Below are positions 41,967 through 49,991 of a stretch of DNA of 64,000 nt, one piece after another. Origin of the DNA: Geodermatophilaceae bacterium URHB0062 (lineage in GTDB: Bacteria; Actinomycetota; Actinomycetes; Mycobacteriales; Geodermatophilaceae); the NCBI GenBank assembly GCA_000620185.1, contig KK211087.1, positions 487,987 through 551,986 of the forward strand, written 5' to 3'. The translations under genes and the position numbers were made by a program. Under the pieces are notes generated by a model. That model was not told where the DNA came from. It saw only the letters and a program-made list of their open reading frames with translations, and ran no database searches. Within the stretch, counting starts at the first letter, position 1; each line of letters opens with the position of its first letter.

Positions 41967-42800
41967 TCAGTCCCCCACCTGGGAGACGGCGCGCAACTCC
42001 TCGGGGGTGGCCGAGCCGTAGCCGAAGAACTCGAGGTACGCGGGGATCTGCTCGAAGAGCATGTCCTTGCCGACCTGGACCGGGCAGCCCTTGTCGAGCG
42101 CGGCCCGCAGGAACGGCGTGACCTCCCGCTTCATCACGACCTCGCCGACGAAGGTCGTGGGGGCGATGCGGTCGACGTCCATCGGCAGCGGGTCGTCGTC
42201 GTTCATCCCGAGCGGCGTTGCGTTGACCACGAGGTCGTAGCCCTCGGGGTCCTTGGAGCCCGTCGTGACCTCGAGCTGCGGATAGTGCTCGGTGAGCCGG
42301 CCGGCCAGGGCCTCGGAGGCCTGCGCGTAGGGGTCGAACAGGCCCATGGCGGCCACGCCCGCCTCCGCCAGCGACGCGGCGATCGGCGAGCCGACCCCTC
42401 CGTTGCCGACCACCAGGGCGCGCTTGCCCGTGAGTTCGAAGCCCTTGCGCAGGACCCCGCGGACGAAGCCGGTGCCGTCGAACTGGTCGGCGAGGAGCGT
42501 GCCGTCGTCCCGGAGCAGCACGGCGTTGGCTGCTCCCGCGACGGTCGCGGTCGGCGTCACCTCGTCGACCAGGCCCATCGTGGTGACCTTGTGCGGCATG
42601 GTGACGAGCGCGCCGCGGATGTTGGTCAGCTTGAACAGATACCGGAAGAACTCCGGGTAGTCCTCCGCCTTCACCCCCATGGGCACGACGACGGCGTCGA
42701 TGTCGTTCTTCTCGAACCACGGGTTGTAGATCATCGGCGACTTGAAGGCGAACGTCGGGTAGCCGATGTGTGCGATGAGGGTCGTCTTCCCGCTGATCAC
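41967..42800 (-). CDS. Shikimate/quinate dehydrogenase (AroE family)
   Basis: A 277-residue AroE-family enzyme. The catalytic Lys lies in RGALVTMPHKVTT, the Asp in QFDGTGFVRG, the Rossmann loop in VVGNGGVGSPIAASLAEAG and the late NATPLGMNDDDPLP. The N terminus (LIAHIGYPTFAFKSPMIYNPWFE) has F and P residues in place of the usual SxS shikimate motif, indicating altered specificity, for example quinate or another cyclohexane polyol. GTG 42800 follows an AGGAGGAG ribosome binding site. With dehydroquinase and dehydroshikimate dehydratase nearby, a catabolic QsuD-like role is likely. Confidence 0.87.
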   Translation of the reverse strand: MISGKTTLIAHIGYPTFAFKSPMIYNPWFEKNDIDAVVVPMGVKAEDYPEFFRYLFKLTNIRGALVTMPHKVTTMGLVDEVTPTATVAGAANAVLLRDDGTLLADQFDGTGFVRGVLRKGFELTGKRALVVGNGGVGSPIAASLAEAGVAAMGLFDPYAQASEALAGRLTEHYPQLEVTTGSKDPEGYDLVVNATPLGMNDDDPLPMDVDRIAPTTFVGEVVMKREVTPFLRAALDKGCPVQVGKDMLFEQIPAYLEFFGYGSATPEELRAVSQVGD

Positions 42801-42890
42801 GCGCGCTCCTCCTGCTCGTCGGCCGCACGGCGCGACGGGGCCGCCGCGTCGCCCAGCAGCATCGTGGTCCAGCGCCGGTGGCGGCGTCCC

Positions 42891-42913
42891 GGGTTCCTGT
42901 CCAGCGGGAACCC
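42891..42913. promoter_or_regulatory. Palindromic IclR-type operator in the aroE-like/hbd divergent region
   Basis: GGGTTCC (42891-42897) and GGAACCC (42907-42913) are perfect 7-bp arms of a 23-bp palindrome. The core GGTTCCTGTCCAGCGGGAAC fits the recurrent motif. It lies midway between the divergent shikimate dehydrogenase-like gene (start 42800) and hbd (start 43013) and could control both. The rest of this 212-bp gap is unremarkable. Confidence 0.6.
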
Positions 42914-43012
42914 GCGCGGCCGACCGCCTCCGGCAGGACACCATGCACCGGCCGGTCCGCGGACCGGCGGCCAGCGAGCACGCCATCACGGCGGCGGACG
43001 ACGAGGAGAACC

Positions 43013-43879
43013 ATGGGCGGGAAGGTCGGTGTCGTCGGCGGCGGCATCATGGGGTCGGGCATCGCCGAGGTGGCCGCGAGGTGCGGCTACGACGTGCTGG
43101 TCCGCGAGGTGGACGACGCGGCCGCGCAGTCGGCGGAGCAGCGGCTGCGGAGGTCCCTCGGCCGGGCGGTGCGGGCCGGCAAGTTCACCGAGGCCGACCG
43201 GGACGAGGCCTGGGCGCGGCTGTCGTTCACGACCGAGCTCGACGAGCTGGCCGGCCGCGACGTCGTGGTCGAGGCCGTCGTGGAGGACGAGCGGGAGAAG
43301 TCCGCCGTCTTCGCCGCCCTCGGCGCGATCGTCGGCCCGGACTGTCTGCTGGCCAGCAACACGTCGTCGATACCGATCATGAAACTCGCCTCGGTGACCA
43401 CCCATCCCGAGCGCGTCATCGGCCTGCACTTCTTCAACCCGGTGCCGGTCCTGCCGCTGGTCGAGGTGGTGCCGAGCCTGCTCACCGCCCCCGAGACGGT
43501 CCGGCGGGCCGAGCAGTTCGCCGGGGAGGGGCTCGGCAAGCAGACGGTGCTCTGCAAGGACCGTGCCGGCTTCGTCGTGAACGCGCTGCTGATCCCGTTC
43601 CTGCTCGCCGCCATCCGCATGGTCGAGTCGGGCTTCGCCAGCCCCCAGGACGTCGACACGGCGATGGTCGCCGGCTGCGCGCATCCGATGGGCCCGCTGG
43701 CGCTCGCCGACCTGATCGGCCTGGACACGACGCACGCGGTGGCGTGCTCCATGTACGCGGAGTTCAAGGAGCCGCTGTACGCAGCGCCGCCGCTCCTGCT
43801 GCGCATGGTCGAGGCCGGGCTGCTGGGCCGCAAGAGCGGGCGGGGCTTCTTCGAGTACGACGGCGGCCGGGCCGCCTGA
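43013..43879 (+). CDS. hbd: 3-hydroxybutyryl-CoA dehydrogenase
   Basis: A 288-residue 3-hydroxyacyl-CoA dehydrogenase. The NAD loop is VGVVGGGIMGSGIAEVAA at the N terminus. VVEAVVEDEREK, LASNTSSIPI, the catalytic-His block GLHFFNPVPVLPLVEVV and the C-terminal SGRGFFEYD are all present. The length fits single-function Hbd/FadB2-type enzymes (about 285). It interconverts acetoacetyl-CoA or 3-oxoacyl-CoA and (S)-3-hydroxyacyl-CoA. ATG 43013 follows GAGGAG at 5 nt. In this window it can link acyl-CoA from ring cleavage to the ethylmalonyl-CoA pathway (ccr at the right end). PHA synthase uses the (R)-isomer, so it would feed storage only indirectly. Confidence 0.93.
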   Translation: MGGKVGVVGGGIMGSGIAEVAARCGYDVLVREVDDAAAQSAEQRLRRSLGRAVRAGKFTEADRDEAWARLSFTTELDELAGRDVVVEAVVEDEREKSAVFAALGAIVGPDCLLASNTSSIPIMKLASVTTHPERVIGLHFFNPVPVLPLVEVVPSLLTAPETVRRAEQFAGEGLGKQTVLCKDRAGFVVNALLIPFLLAAIRMVESGFASPQDVDTAMVAGCAHPMGPLALADLIGLDTTHAVACSMYAEFKEPLYAAPPLLLRMVEAGLLGRKSGRGFFEYDGGRAA

Positions 43880-43886
43880 CGGACGC

Positions 43887-43920
43887 CGCCCCGCTCCCAT
43901 CTGGTCACAGGAGCGGGGCG
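43887..43920. terminator. Bidirectional hairpin between convergent hbd and the phasin-like gene
   Basis: CGCCCCGCTCC (43887-43897) and GGAGCGGGGCG (43910-43920) form a perfect 11-bp stem with a 12-nt loop, between the hbd stop (43879) and the stop of the minus-strand gene (43934). Position and symmetry fit a shared terminator for both directions, though there is no T-run. Confidence 0.7.
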
Positions 43921-43933
43921 CGTCCCGGGGTGG

Positions 43934-44215
43934 TCAGCTCTTCAGCTGCTCACGCATGGCGCCGAGGAAGACCTCAGAGGTCTCGCGGACGAAGTTGACG
44001 TGGGTGCTCACCATCGTCTGCGCCCACTCCTGCCCCGTACCCCTGGCGGCCTGCTCCTCGAAGTCGAGCATGTTCTTGAGCACGCGCTCGTAGCCTTCCA
44101 GGAAGGACAGCCCGTTCTTCTTGGCCTGCGCCATCACCTGCTCGCTCAGGTCGCGCACGCGCTGTGCGGCGGCCTCGATGTCGCCGGCGACGTTCGACGT
44201 CCCGCTCTCCGTCAT
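43934..44215 (-). CDS. Phasin-like helical protein coupled to LigB
   Basis: A 93-residue, almost wholly helical protein: NVAGDIEAAAQRVRDLSEQVMAQAKKNG, then LSFLEGYERVLKNMLDFEEQAA and STHVNFVRETSEVFLGAMREQ. Amphipathic heptad-like patterning and small size resemble phasin-family proteins or the PhaE-like helical region. ATG 44215 overlaps the LigB stop (ATGA), so it is made together with the dioxygenase. An accessory or granule-tethering role for the dioxygenase is conceivable. No enzymatic motif is present and the phasin label is tentative. Confidence 0.6.
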   Translation of the reverse strand: MTESGTSNVAGDIEAAAQRVRDLSEQVMAQAKKNGLSFLEGYERVLKNMLDFEEQAARGTGQEWAQTMVSTHVNFVRETSEVFLGAMREQLKS

Positions 44216-45102
44216 GTCAGTGACTCCTCTCGTCGGGTCTCCTGCTGCTCCACGGTCGCGGAGGTCTCTGCGCCGCCACCTCCGGTCTCCCACTCGGCGA
44301 CGCCCATGCCGGTGATCCAGGGGTAGACCGGTTCGTAGGCGAGGGTCGTCGCCGTCGTCGGCGCCATCGCGCCGGCGACCGCCAGCCACGTGCGCATCTC
44401 GTGATTGCCGTTGCCGGCGAGCTCGATCTCGCTGTCGGGCATGTCGAGCACCTGATCGAGCTCCCCGCGCTCGAGGCGCTGCAGGAACCAGCGGTCGAAC
44501 TCCTCGTCGATGTCACCGACGCGCGGGTTGCCGATCCAGTGCGAAAGCCCGCCGGCCCCGACGAGCGCGACGCGCTGCAGCCCGGTGTACGCGCGGATGG
44601 CCTCCCCCAGCGCCTTGCCGAACTCGTACGCGCGACGCACCGGCACCAGGGGCGGCACGGCGCAGTTCTGCACGATGGGCACCAGCGGCAGCTTCATCGT
44701 CTGGTCGAGCTCGTAGTACACGGTCATGATCCCGTGGTCGAGTTCGAGCTGGTGCGAGAACGCGGGATCGAACCCGTGGTTGAGCGTGTACGTCGCGATG
44801 TGGTTGGCCAGCCCTGCGTGCCCGGGGATCCACACCTTGTCGATCGGCAGCCACTCCTCGGTGGGGCCCCAGTTCTTCTCCCCCAGCCCGATGCAGATCT
44901 GCGGGAAGTTCTCCAGGAAGAAGTTGGTGTAGTGCTCGTTGGAGAGCACCACGCACGCCTCGACGCCGCGCTCGACGGCCTGCTCGCGCACGTGGTCGAG
45001 CGCGCCGAAGAAGTTGTTCCGCTGTTCCTCGGGGGCGGCCAGCCGGGCCGAGGACATCATCGGGGCGTGCGACGAGCAGTACGCCAGGACTATTTCTGCC
45101 AC
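44212..45102 (-). CDS. ligB: Extradiol ring-cleavage dioxygenase beta subunit (LigB type)
   Basis: A 296-residue class III extradiol dioxygenase catalytic subunit. The N-terminal AYCSSHAPMM supplies the first Fe(II)-binding His; other candidate ligands and acid-base residues are in LSNEHYTNFF, LDHGIMTVYYEL, VGAGGLSHWIG and NGNHEMRTW. The length matches LigB (about 302). It pairs with the upstream alpha subunit. The most likely substrate is protocatechuate from the dehydroshikimate dehydratase; gallate or related diols are alternatives. GTG 45102 follows AGGAAGG and overlaps the LigA frame by 13 bp. Confidence 0.9.
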   Translation of the reverse strand: MAEIVLAYCSSHAPMMSSARLAAPEEQRNNFFGALDHVREQAVERGVEACVVLSNEHYTNFFLENFPQICIGLGEKNWGPTEEWLPIDKVWIPGHAGLANHIATYTLNHGFDPAFSHQLELDHGIMTVYYELDQTMKLPLVPIVQNCAVPPLVPVRRAYEFGKALGEAIRAYTGLQRVALVGAGGLSHWIGNPRVGDIDEEFDRWFLQRLERGELDQVLDMPDSEIELAGNGNHEMRTWLAVAGAMAPTTATTLAYEPVYPWITGMGVAEWETGGGGAETSATVEQQETRREESLT

Positions 45103-45383
45103 CGGCCCTTCCTCTCTTCCTTGCCGCCGAGCGGTTCGAGGATCTTGCGGTAGTCGTCGCGGGCGTAGCCGGCCGCACGGGCGTAGCGGTTGATCAGGAC
45201 CTCGTGCAGGCCGAGCCGGTAGAAGGCCCCGATGTCCTTGTTCTCGAACGCCTTGCGCTCCTCGTCGGTCAGCTCGTAGGCCCCGACGTCGAACCCCGCA
45301 CGGCCGTCCCCGCCCTCGCCGCTGTTGACCTCGCCCGCACGCACCCAGTCGTAGACGCAGCGGTGCATCTGGTACCAGCTCAT
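45090..45383 (-). CDS. ligA: Extradiol dioxygenase alpha subunit (LigA type)
   Basis: A 97-residue small helical subunit: ELTDEERKAFENKDIGAFYRLGLHEVLINRYARAAGYARDDYRKIL matches the LigA core of protocatechuate 4,5-dioxygenase, which caps the active site of LigB. It is shorter than Sphingobium LigA (139). The N terminus (MSWYQMHRCVYDWVRAGE) replaces the usual leader segment. ATG 45383 follows GGAGG. The stop overlaps the LigB start. A recurrent IclR-type site is 65 bp upstream. Confidence 0.9.
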   Translation of the reverse strand: MSWYQMHRCVYDWVRAGEVNSGEGGDGRAGFDVGAYELTDEERKAFENKDIGAFYRLGLHEVLINRYARAAGYARDDYRKILEPLGGKEERKGRWQK

Positions 45384-45447
45384 CGGCCCTCCTCCGCTCC
45401 GTCGGAGATTTGCACGGCTTCCCGGCACAGCCCACGTCCAGAGCCCC

Positions 45448-45467
45448 GGGTTCCGGCCAGTGAGAGG
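45448..45467 (+). promoter_or_regulatory. IclR-type operator candidate between ligAB and the decarboxylase gene
   Basis: GGGTTCCGGCCAGTGAGAGG is the recurrent motif with the AGTG right half. It sits in the 158-bp divergent region, 65 bp from the ligA start and 75 bp from the start of the amidohydrolase-family gene, so it can serve both. Confidence 0.55.
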
Positions 45468-45541
45468 TGGTGGTCGCCCCGCGGCGGGGCCAACACAGTT
45501 GCCGGGAGGGACAGGCAGCGTGCAGAGCAGGGGGCGGACCC

Positions 45542-46624
45542 ATGCAGGTCGAGGGAGCGCAGGCCGGAGCCGGCACGTCGACCGGGACCTCGGGCGACGG
45601 CGCCGGTGACGGCTTCGGGAACGAGGTGCTGGACGTCCACGCCCACGCCATGCCCCTACCGCTGCTGCAGCGGCTGGCCGACCGCGGCCTGGCCGATCTG
45701 GGAGCCGTGCCGGACGGCATCGTCCGGCTCGATCCCCGCGTGAGCGGGGTGGGGCCACGCGCTCCGCTCCCGCTGGCCCGTTCCATGTACGACGTCGACG
45801 TCCGGCTCTCGGAGCTCGACGACCTGGGCGTTCACCGCCACGCCATCTCGCTGCCGCCGTTCCTGTTCGCGTCCACGGCCGAGGACGAGCGGCTGGTCAG
45901 GGACGTCGTCTCGCAGGGGAACGACGAGCTGGCGGCCTACGTCGGTGACGGGCCCGGCCGGCTCCTCGCCCTGGGGTCGGTGCCGCTGGGCTGGCCGGGC
46001 GCGGCGGAGGAGGCGCGGCGGGCGCTGGACGACCTGGGCATGGCGGGGATCGCGATCGGCAGCCGGGGCGGCGGCAGGGACCTCGACGATCCCGTCAACG
46101 ACGACCTGTGGGCGCTCCTGTCGGAACGGCGGACCTTCGTCTTCCTGCACCCCAGCGGCGTGCCGGATCCGCACCGGCAGACCGACTTCTGGCTGCCGCA
46201 GCTGGTCGGCTACCCGATGGAGACGGCGCTGGCCGTCGCGCGGCTGGTCTTCGGCCGGGTGCTCGAGCGCCATCCGCTCCAGCTGTGCCTCGCGCACGGC
46301 GGTGGGTGCCTGCCGTCCCTGCGGGGGCGGCTGGACCTGGGATGGGACCGCAAGGACGTCGCCCGGACCACGACGGTGCCCCCGAGCGAGTTCACCGACC
46401 GTCTGTTCTACGACACCGCCGTCTTCTCCCCGGTGCTGCTGCGCCGGCTGGTGGAGGACGTCGGCGTCGGCCATGTCCTCCTGGGGACCGACCACCCGTT
46501 CGAACTCGGCGACCGGGCTCCGCTGGAGACGGTCCGCGCGCTGGGCCTCGACCCCGCCGACACGCGTCGCATCCTGGGTGGCAACGCGATGGAGCTGCTG
46601 GGCCTGCCCGTTCAGGGGGCCTGA
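45542..46624 (+). CDS. ACMSD-like amidohydrolase-family decarboxylase
   Basis: A 360-residue amidohydrolase-2 (COG2159-type) protein. Metal-binding blocks are LDVHAHAMP (HxH) near residue 37, FLHPSG (His), CLAHGGG (His) and LLGTDHPFE (catalytic Asp), as in 2-amino-3-carboxymuconate semialdehyde decarboxylase and 5-carboxy-2-hydroxymuconate semialdehyde decarboxylase. The family also includes LigJ hydratase. Divergent from LigAB with a shared operator-like site, it probably acts on the ring-cleavage product. Non-hydrolytic decarboxylation giving 2-hydroxymuconate semialdehyde would feed the hydrolase at 53401. ATG 45542 follows GGGGGCGG. The 3' end overlaps the convergent gene by 13 bp. Confidence 0.83.
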   Translation: MQVEGAQAGAGTSTGTSGDGAGDGFGNEVLDVHAHAMPLPLLQRLADRGLADLGAVPDGIVRLDPRVSGVGPRAPLPLARSMYDVDVRLSELDDLGVHRHAISLPPFLFASTAEDERLVRDVVSQGNDELAAYVGDGPGRLLALGSVPLGWPGAAEEARRALDDLGMAGIAIGSRGGGRDLDDPVNDDLWALLSERRTFVFLHPSGVPDPHRQTDFWLPQLVGYPMETALAVARLVFGRVLERHPLQLCLAHGGGCLPSLRGRLDLGWDRKDVARTTTVPPSEFTDRLFYDTAVFSPVLLRRLVEDVGVGHVLLGTDHPFELGDRAPLETVRALGLDPADTRRILGGNAMELLGLPVQGA

Positions 46625-47016
46625 CTGCCCGATCCGGGCATCCGCCAGAAGTCGCCGACCGACTTCTCCAGGTCCGCCCACGTCTTCGTCCACTCGGCGA
46701 GCGGCCGCAGGTTCGACTCCAGCGCCCCCAGCTGCTCGTCGAAGGTCTCGAGGTGACCGCGCAGGGCCTGCACCTGCGCCCGCCGCGCCGCCAGGTCGTC
46801 GAGCACGGACTGCAGCTGCTGCGCGGAGAGCGTAGCCGGCATGGGGGGCATCGAGGGCATCTGGGGCACGGCGGGCATCGCCGGTCGCTTGGCCGCCGAG
46901 CCGGCGGCGGCCCCGGCAGCAGCGGTCCAGCCGCTCATGAGCCGGTCGGCCATGGCGTGCAGCTGGCCGGCCAGGTCGGCGGGATCCCGGGCCCGCCCGG
47001 GCCCCTCCTCGGTCAC
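46612..47016 (-). CDS. Coiled-coil protein, phasin/PhaE-like
   Basis: A 134-residue protein from GTG 47016. The N-terminal half is Ala/Pro/Met-rich (AMPAVPQMPSMPPMPA). Residues about 70-125 are a coiled coil (LDDLAARRAQVQALRGHLETFDEQLGALESNLRPLAEW) ending in WADLEKSVGDFWRMPG. The pattern is reminiscent of phasins or of PhaE, the partner subunit of class III PHA synthase. It is the last gene of the ten-gene operon, coupled to the Rossmann-like gene by a GTGA overlap. Identification is tentative; it is at least a non-enzymatic scaffold-type protein. Confidence 0.55.
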   Translation of the reverse strand: MTEEGPGRARDPADLAGQLHAMADRLMSGWTAAAGAAAGSAAKRPAMPAVPQMPSMPPMPATLSAQQLQSVLDDLAARRAQVQALRGHLETFDEQLGALESNLRPLAEWTKTWADLEKSVGDFWRMPGSGSQAP

Positions 47017-47576
47017 GTCTCGGCCCACATCATGCCGAGGAGCTCGACCCGCCAGTCGGCGTAGGCCTCGTCGGTGAGGTCGGGGACCGACTCGTTGCGC
47101 GCATCGCGTCCCAGCGCGGTCGCCGCGATCTCGTCGGCCGACGAGCCCGAGGACAGCATGCACACGCGCAGGCCCTCCGGCGCATCCGCGCGGGCGGCGT
47201 GGCCGAGGACGCGGACGAGGGCGGCCCGCGCCGCGACGTCGTCCTCGGTCGCGACGTCCTGGGGCAGGACACCGGTCACGAAGGTGAGCCGGGCTCCCGG
47301 TGTCAGCGCGGGCAACGCCGCCGCCACCGCGGGGAAGCGCGCGAGCACTCCCTCGGCGTAGAAGTGGTGGACGCGGGTCACCGCGGTGTCGCCCTCCACC
47401 GTGAAGGACGCCGGCAGCTGCACGTACCCGTCGAACGCCTTCGGACCGGCGTCCGTGCACGCCTTCGGCACGTCGGCGATGTCGTCGACCTCGACGACCT
47501 CCGCTCCGTGCCGGCGCAGCGCGTCCGCGACGTCGGAGACCAGTTCGGCGATGCCGGACACCAGATAGCGGGGCAT
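47013..47576 (-). CDS. Rossmann-like protein of unknown function
   Basis: A 187-residue alpha/beta protein. It opens YLVSGIAELVSDVADALRRHGAEVVEVDDIADV, which looks like a nucleotide-binding beta-alpha-beta unit but lacks the glycine-rich loop. LTFVTGVLPQD and RAALVRVLGHAARADAPEGLRVCMLSSGSSADE resemble SDR strands beta5-beta6 with the YxxxK absent. It may be a degenerate SDR serving as a structural partner. ATG 47576 follows GAGAGGAAA. It is conserved in gene order here between an ABM protein and a coiled-coil protein, inside the 2-oxoacid dehydrogenase operon. No function can be stated. Confidence 0.6.
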   Translation of the reverse strand: MPRYLVSGIAELVSDVADALRRHGAEVVEVDDIADVPKACTDAGPKAFDGYVQLPASFTVEGDTAVTRVHHFYAEGVLARFPAVAAALPALTPGARLTFVTGVLPQDVATEDDVAARAALVRVLGHAARADAPEGLRVCMLSSGSSADEIAATALGRDARNESVPDLTDEAYADWRVELLGMMWAET

Positions 47577-47592
47577 GGGTTTCCTCTCGGGC

Positions 47593-48114
47593 TCAGGCAC
47601 GCCGGGGAGGCGAGTAGAGCCAATCCTGGAGCAGCAGCGCGAGGCGCGGCATCACGAGCCACGTCATGAGGGCGGTCACGGCGACCGCCACGACTCCGAC
47701 GCGGAGGGGCAGGGGCAGGGCGAGCGGCGTGACCACGAGATTGAGGACGAGTTGCAGGACGTAGATGCCCGCGAGGGAGACCACGAACATCTTCCAGCGC
47801 GGGGGTGCCGGCGCCGTCCGCGACGGCAGGGCGAACCAGGTCTCGAGCCCGGAGACGCGGTGGACGCTCGTGGAGTGCACGAGGTCCTCGGCGCGATCGA
47901 GCAGCGCGGCCCGCGCCGCCGACTCCTCCCAGTGGCGTAGGTCGGCGATGCTCGCGAACCGGAAGACGACGTGCCACGGCTCCCCCACGTGCCCCGGCCG
48001 CAGCATGCCCGCACCCAGGAACCCGGGGAACGCGGACGCGGCGCGGGTCAGGGCATCGCTGAACTCCTCGAAGTCGGCCTCCCGTCCGGGGGCGACGCGC
48101 CGGGCGACCGTCAC
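47593..48114 (-). CDS. Antibiotic biosynthesis monooxygenase-domain membrane protein
   Basis: A 173-residue protein with an N-terminal ABM domain (VTVARRVAPGREADFEEFSDAL; FPGFLGAGMLRPG; HVVFRFASIADLRHWEES) and two C-terminal membrane helices (about 110-130 and 138-158). This ABM-plus-two-helix layout is known from a conserved family whose enzymatic role is unproven. GTG 48114 is the only start downstream of the preceding stop, without a clear ribosome binding site. It could handle a quinone or diol at the membrane, but this is speculative. Confidence 0.75.
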   Translation of the reverse strand: MTVARRVAPGREADFEEFSDALTRAASAFPGFLGAGMLRPGHVGEPWHVVFRFASIADLRHWEESAARAALLDRAEDLVHSTSVHRVSGLETWFALPSRTAPAPPRWKMFVVSLAGIYVLQLVLNLVVTPLALPLPLRVGVVAVAVTALMTWLVMPRLALLLQDWLYSPPRRA

Positions 48115-48150
48115 CGTGACCGGCTCGGCCGCGCCGGTCGTTCGGCCATG

Positions 48151-49959
48151 TCAGCCCACCTCGGCCTCCCAGTCGCGCTGTTCGAGGGAGTCGCGGAGAT
48201 GCATCAGGAACAGCGAGGCCGTCGAACCGTCGAGGGCACGGTGGTCGTAGACCAGGCCGATGATCCCGGTGGGGTGGACGGCGATCGCGTCGCCGACGGC
48301 GACCGGCCGCCGCTTGACCCCGTCGGTGCAGAGGATCGCCACGTTGGGCTGGTTGATGATCGGCGCCGATGCGTAGCTGGCGAACGGTCCGGGGTTCGTG
48401 ATCGTGAACGTCGAGCCCTGCATGTCCGACATCGGCAGCTTCTTGCCGCGCGCGGCCGCGGCGAGCTCGGTGATCCGCTTCGCGATCCCCCGCATGTTCA
48501 GTCCGTCGGCGTCCTTGACCACCGGGACGACGAGCCCCTGCTGGTCCAGGTCGACGGCGATGCCGAGGTTGACGTAGGGATGCAGGGTCATCGTCTTGGC
48601 CTCGACGTCGATCGAGGAGTTGACGGCGGGGTACGCCCGCAGCGCGTCGACCGTCGCCCGGGAGACGAACGGCAGGTAGGACAGCGACGAGCCGGTCTCC
48701 TTCTTGAACCGGTCCTTGTGCTTGGCGCGCACCCGCTCCACGTTGTCGAAGTCCACCTCGACCGAGGTCCACACCGCCGCCGCGATCGACTGCGACGTCT
48801 TCATCCCCGAGGCGACGGCCAGCCGCATCCGGGTCAGCTCGACGACCTGGTCGCGGGGGTCGCCCCCGGCCGCCGGAGCCGCGGCCGCCGGAGCCTGGCG
48901 CGCCGGTGCGGGTGACAGGGCAGGGGCGGCGGTCGCCGCGGGTGCGGGTGCGGCCGGGGAGGGTGCGGCGGATGCGGGTGCGGCCGCCCGCGCCCCACCG
49001 GAGGCGATCGCCTTCTCGACGTCCTCCCGCCGGATCCTGCCCAGCTCACCCGTGCCGACGATGGCGGTGACGTCGAGCCCCGCCTCGGCCACCAGCCGAC
49101 GCACCAGCGGTGACAGCAGCCGGCCGTCCCGGCCCCCCGCCGATGGCCGCGCGCCCCCGCCGGTCGGTGCGCCGCCGCTCACAGGGCCGCCGGCCGGCTC
49201 GGCCGGGGCGCCGACCGCGGCCGGTCCCGAGCCGCTGACCGCGGTGGTCCCGCCGGGCGTCCCGCCGGCCGGCGCGGTCGAGGCGCCCTGCGCGGACGCC
49301 TCACCGATGCGGGCGAGCGGCGTGCCGACCGGCACCGTCTCACCCTCGGGAACGAGGATCTCCAGCAGCACCCCGTCGTAGGGGCTCGGGATCTCGGAGT
49401 CGACCTTGTCGGTGGACACCTCGAACAGGGGGTCGTCGAAGTCGACGGTGTCCCCCACCTGCTTCTTCCAGGCGCCGACCGTGCCCTCGGTGACGGTCTC
49501 GCCGAGCTTCGGCATCGTGATCTCGTGCACCCTGCCGGCGGGCACGGAGACGGCCGGGTCCTCGAGCGCCGGCATCGCCTCGGAGCCACCCATCTGCGGG
49601 GCGGCGGGGTCGTCGAGCGCCGGTCCGCCACTGCCCACGAGGCCCGGCCGCGCCTCCGGCATGCCACCGGCTCCCGCCACGACCGCGGGCGATCCGTTGC
49701 CGGGCGGGACGCTGCCCGGTGCCCCGATGCGGACCAGCGGTGTCCCGACGGGCACGGTCTCGCCCTCCGGTACCAGGATCTCGAGGACGACGCCGTCGTA
49801 CGGGCTGGGGATCTCGGAGTCCACCTTGTCCGTCGAGACCTCGAAGAGCGGGTCGTCGAACTCGATGCTGTCCCCGACCTGCTTGCGCCAGCCGCCGACC
49901 GTTCCCTCCGTCACGGTCTCGCCCAGCTTGGGCATCGTGACGACCCACTCGTCGCTCAT
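48151..49959 (-). CDS. 2-oxoacid dehydrogenase E2 (dihydrolipoamide acyltransferase), two lipoyl domains
   Basis: A 602-residue E2. Two near-identical lipoyl domains (about 1-80 and 125-205) each carry FEVSTDKVDSEIPSPYDGV with the lipoylated Lys. Pro/Ala-rich linkers separate them. The E1/E3-binding domain is LSPLVRRLVAEAGLDVTAIVGTGELGRIRREDV (about 290-330). The catalytic domain ends in YDHRALDGSTASLF, with the active-site HxxxDG. It transfers an acyl group from lipoamide to CoA. The acyl substrate is not certain: pyruvate, acetoin and branched-chain types are possible. Fourth of four complex genes in the operon. Confidence 0.93.
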   Translation of the reverse strand: MSDEWVVTMPKLGETVTEGTVGGWRKQVGDSIEFDDPLFEVSTDKVDSEIPSPYDGVVLEILVPEGETVPVGTPLVRIGAPGSVPPGNGSPAVVAGAGGMPEARPGLVGSGGPALDDPAAPQMGGSEAMPALEDPAVSVPAGRVHEITMPKLGETVTEGTVGAWKKQVGDTVDFDDPLFEVSTDKVDSEIPSPYDGVLLEILVPEGETVPVGTPLARIGEASAQGASTAPAGGTPGGTTAVSGSGPAAVGAPAEPAGGPVSGGAPTGGGARPSAGGRDGRLLSPLVRRLVAEAGLDVTAIVGTGELGRIRREDVEKAIASGGARAAAPASAAPSPAAPAPAATAAPALSPAPARQAPAAAAPAAGGDPRDQVVELTRMRLAVASGMKTSQSIAAAVWTSVEVDFDNVERVRAKHKDRFKKETGSSLSYLPFVSRATVDALRAYPAVNSSIDVEAKTMTLHPYVNLGIAVDLDQQGLVVPVVKDADGLNMRGIAKRITELAAAARGKKLPMSDMQGSTFTITNPGPFASYASAPIINQPNVAILCTDGVKRRPVAVGDAIAVHPTGIIGLVYDHRALDGSTASLFLMHLRDSLEQRDWEAEVG

Positions 49960-49991
49960 CGCTGTCTCGCTCCTGAGTCCTGGCCGGGTTC

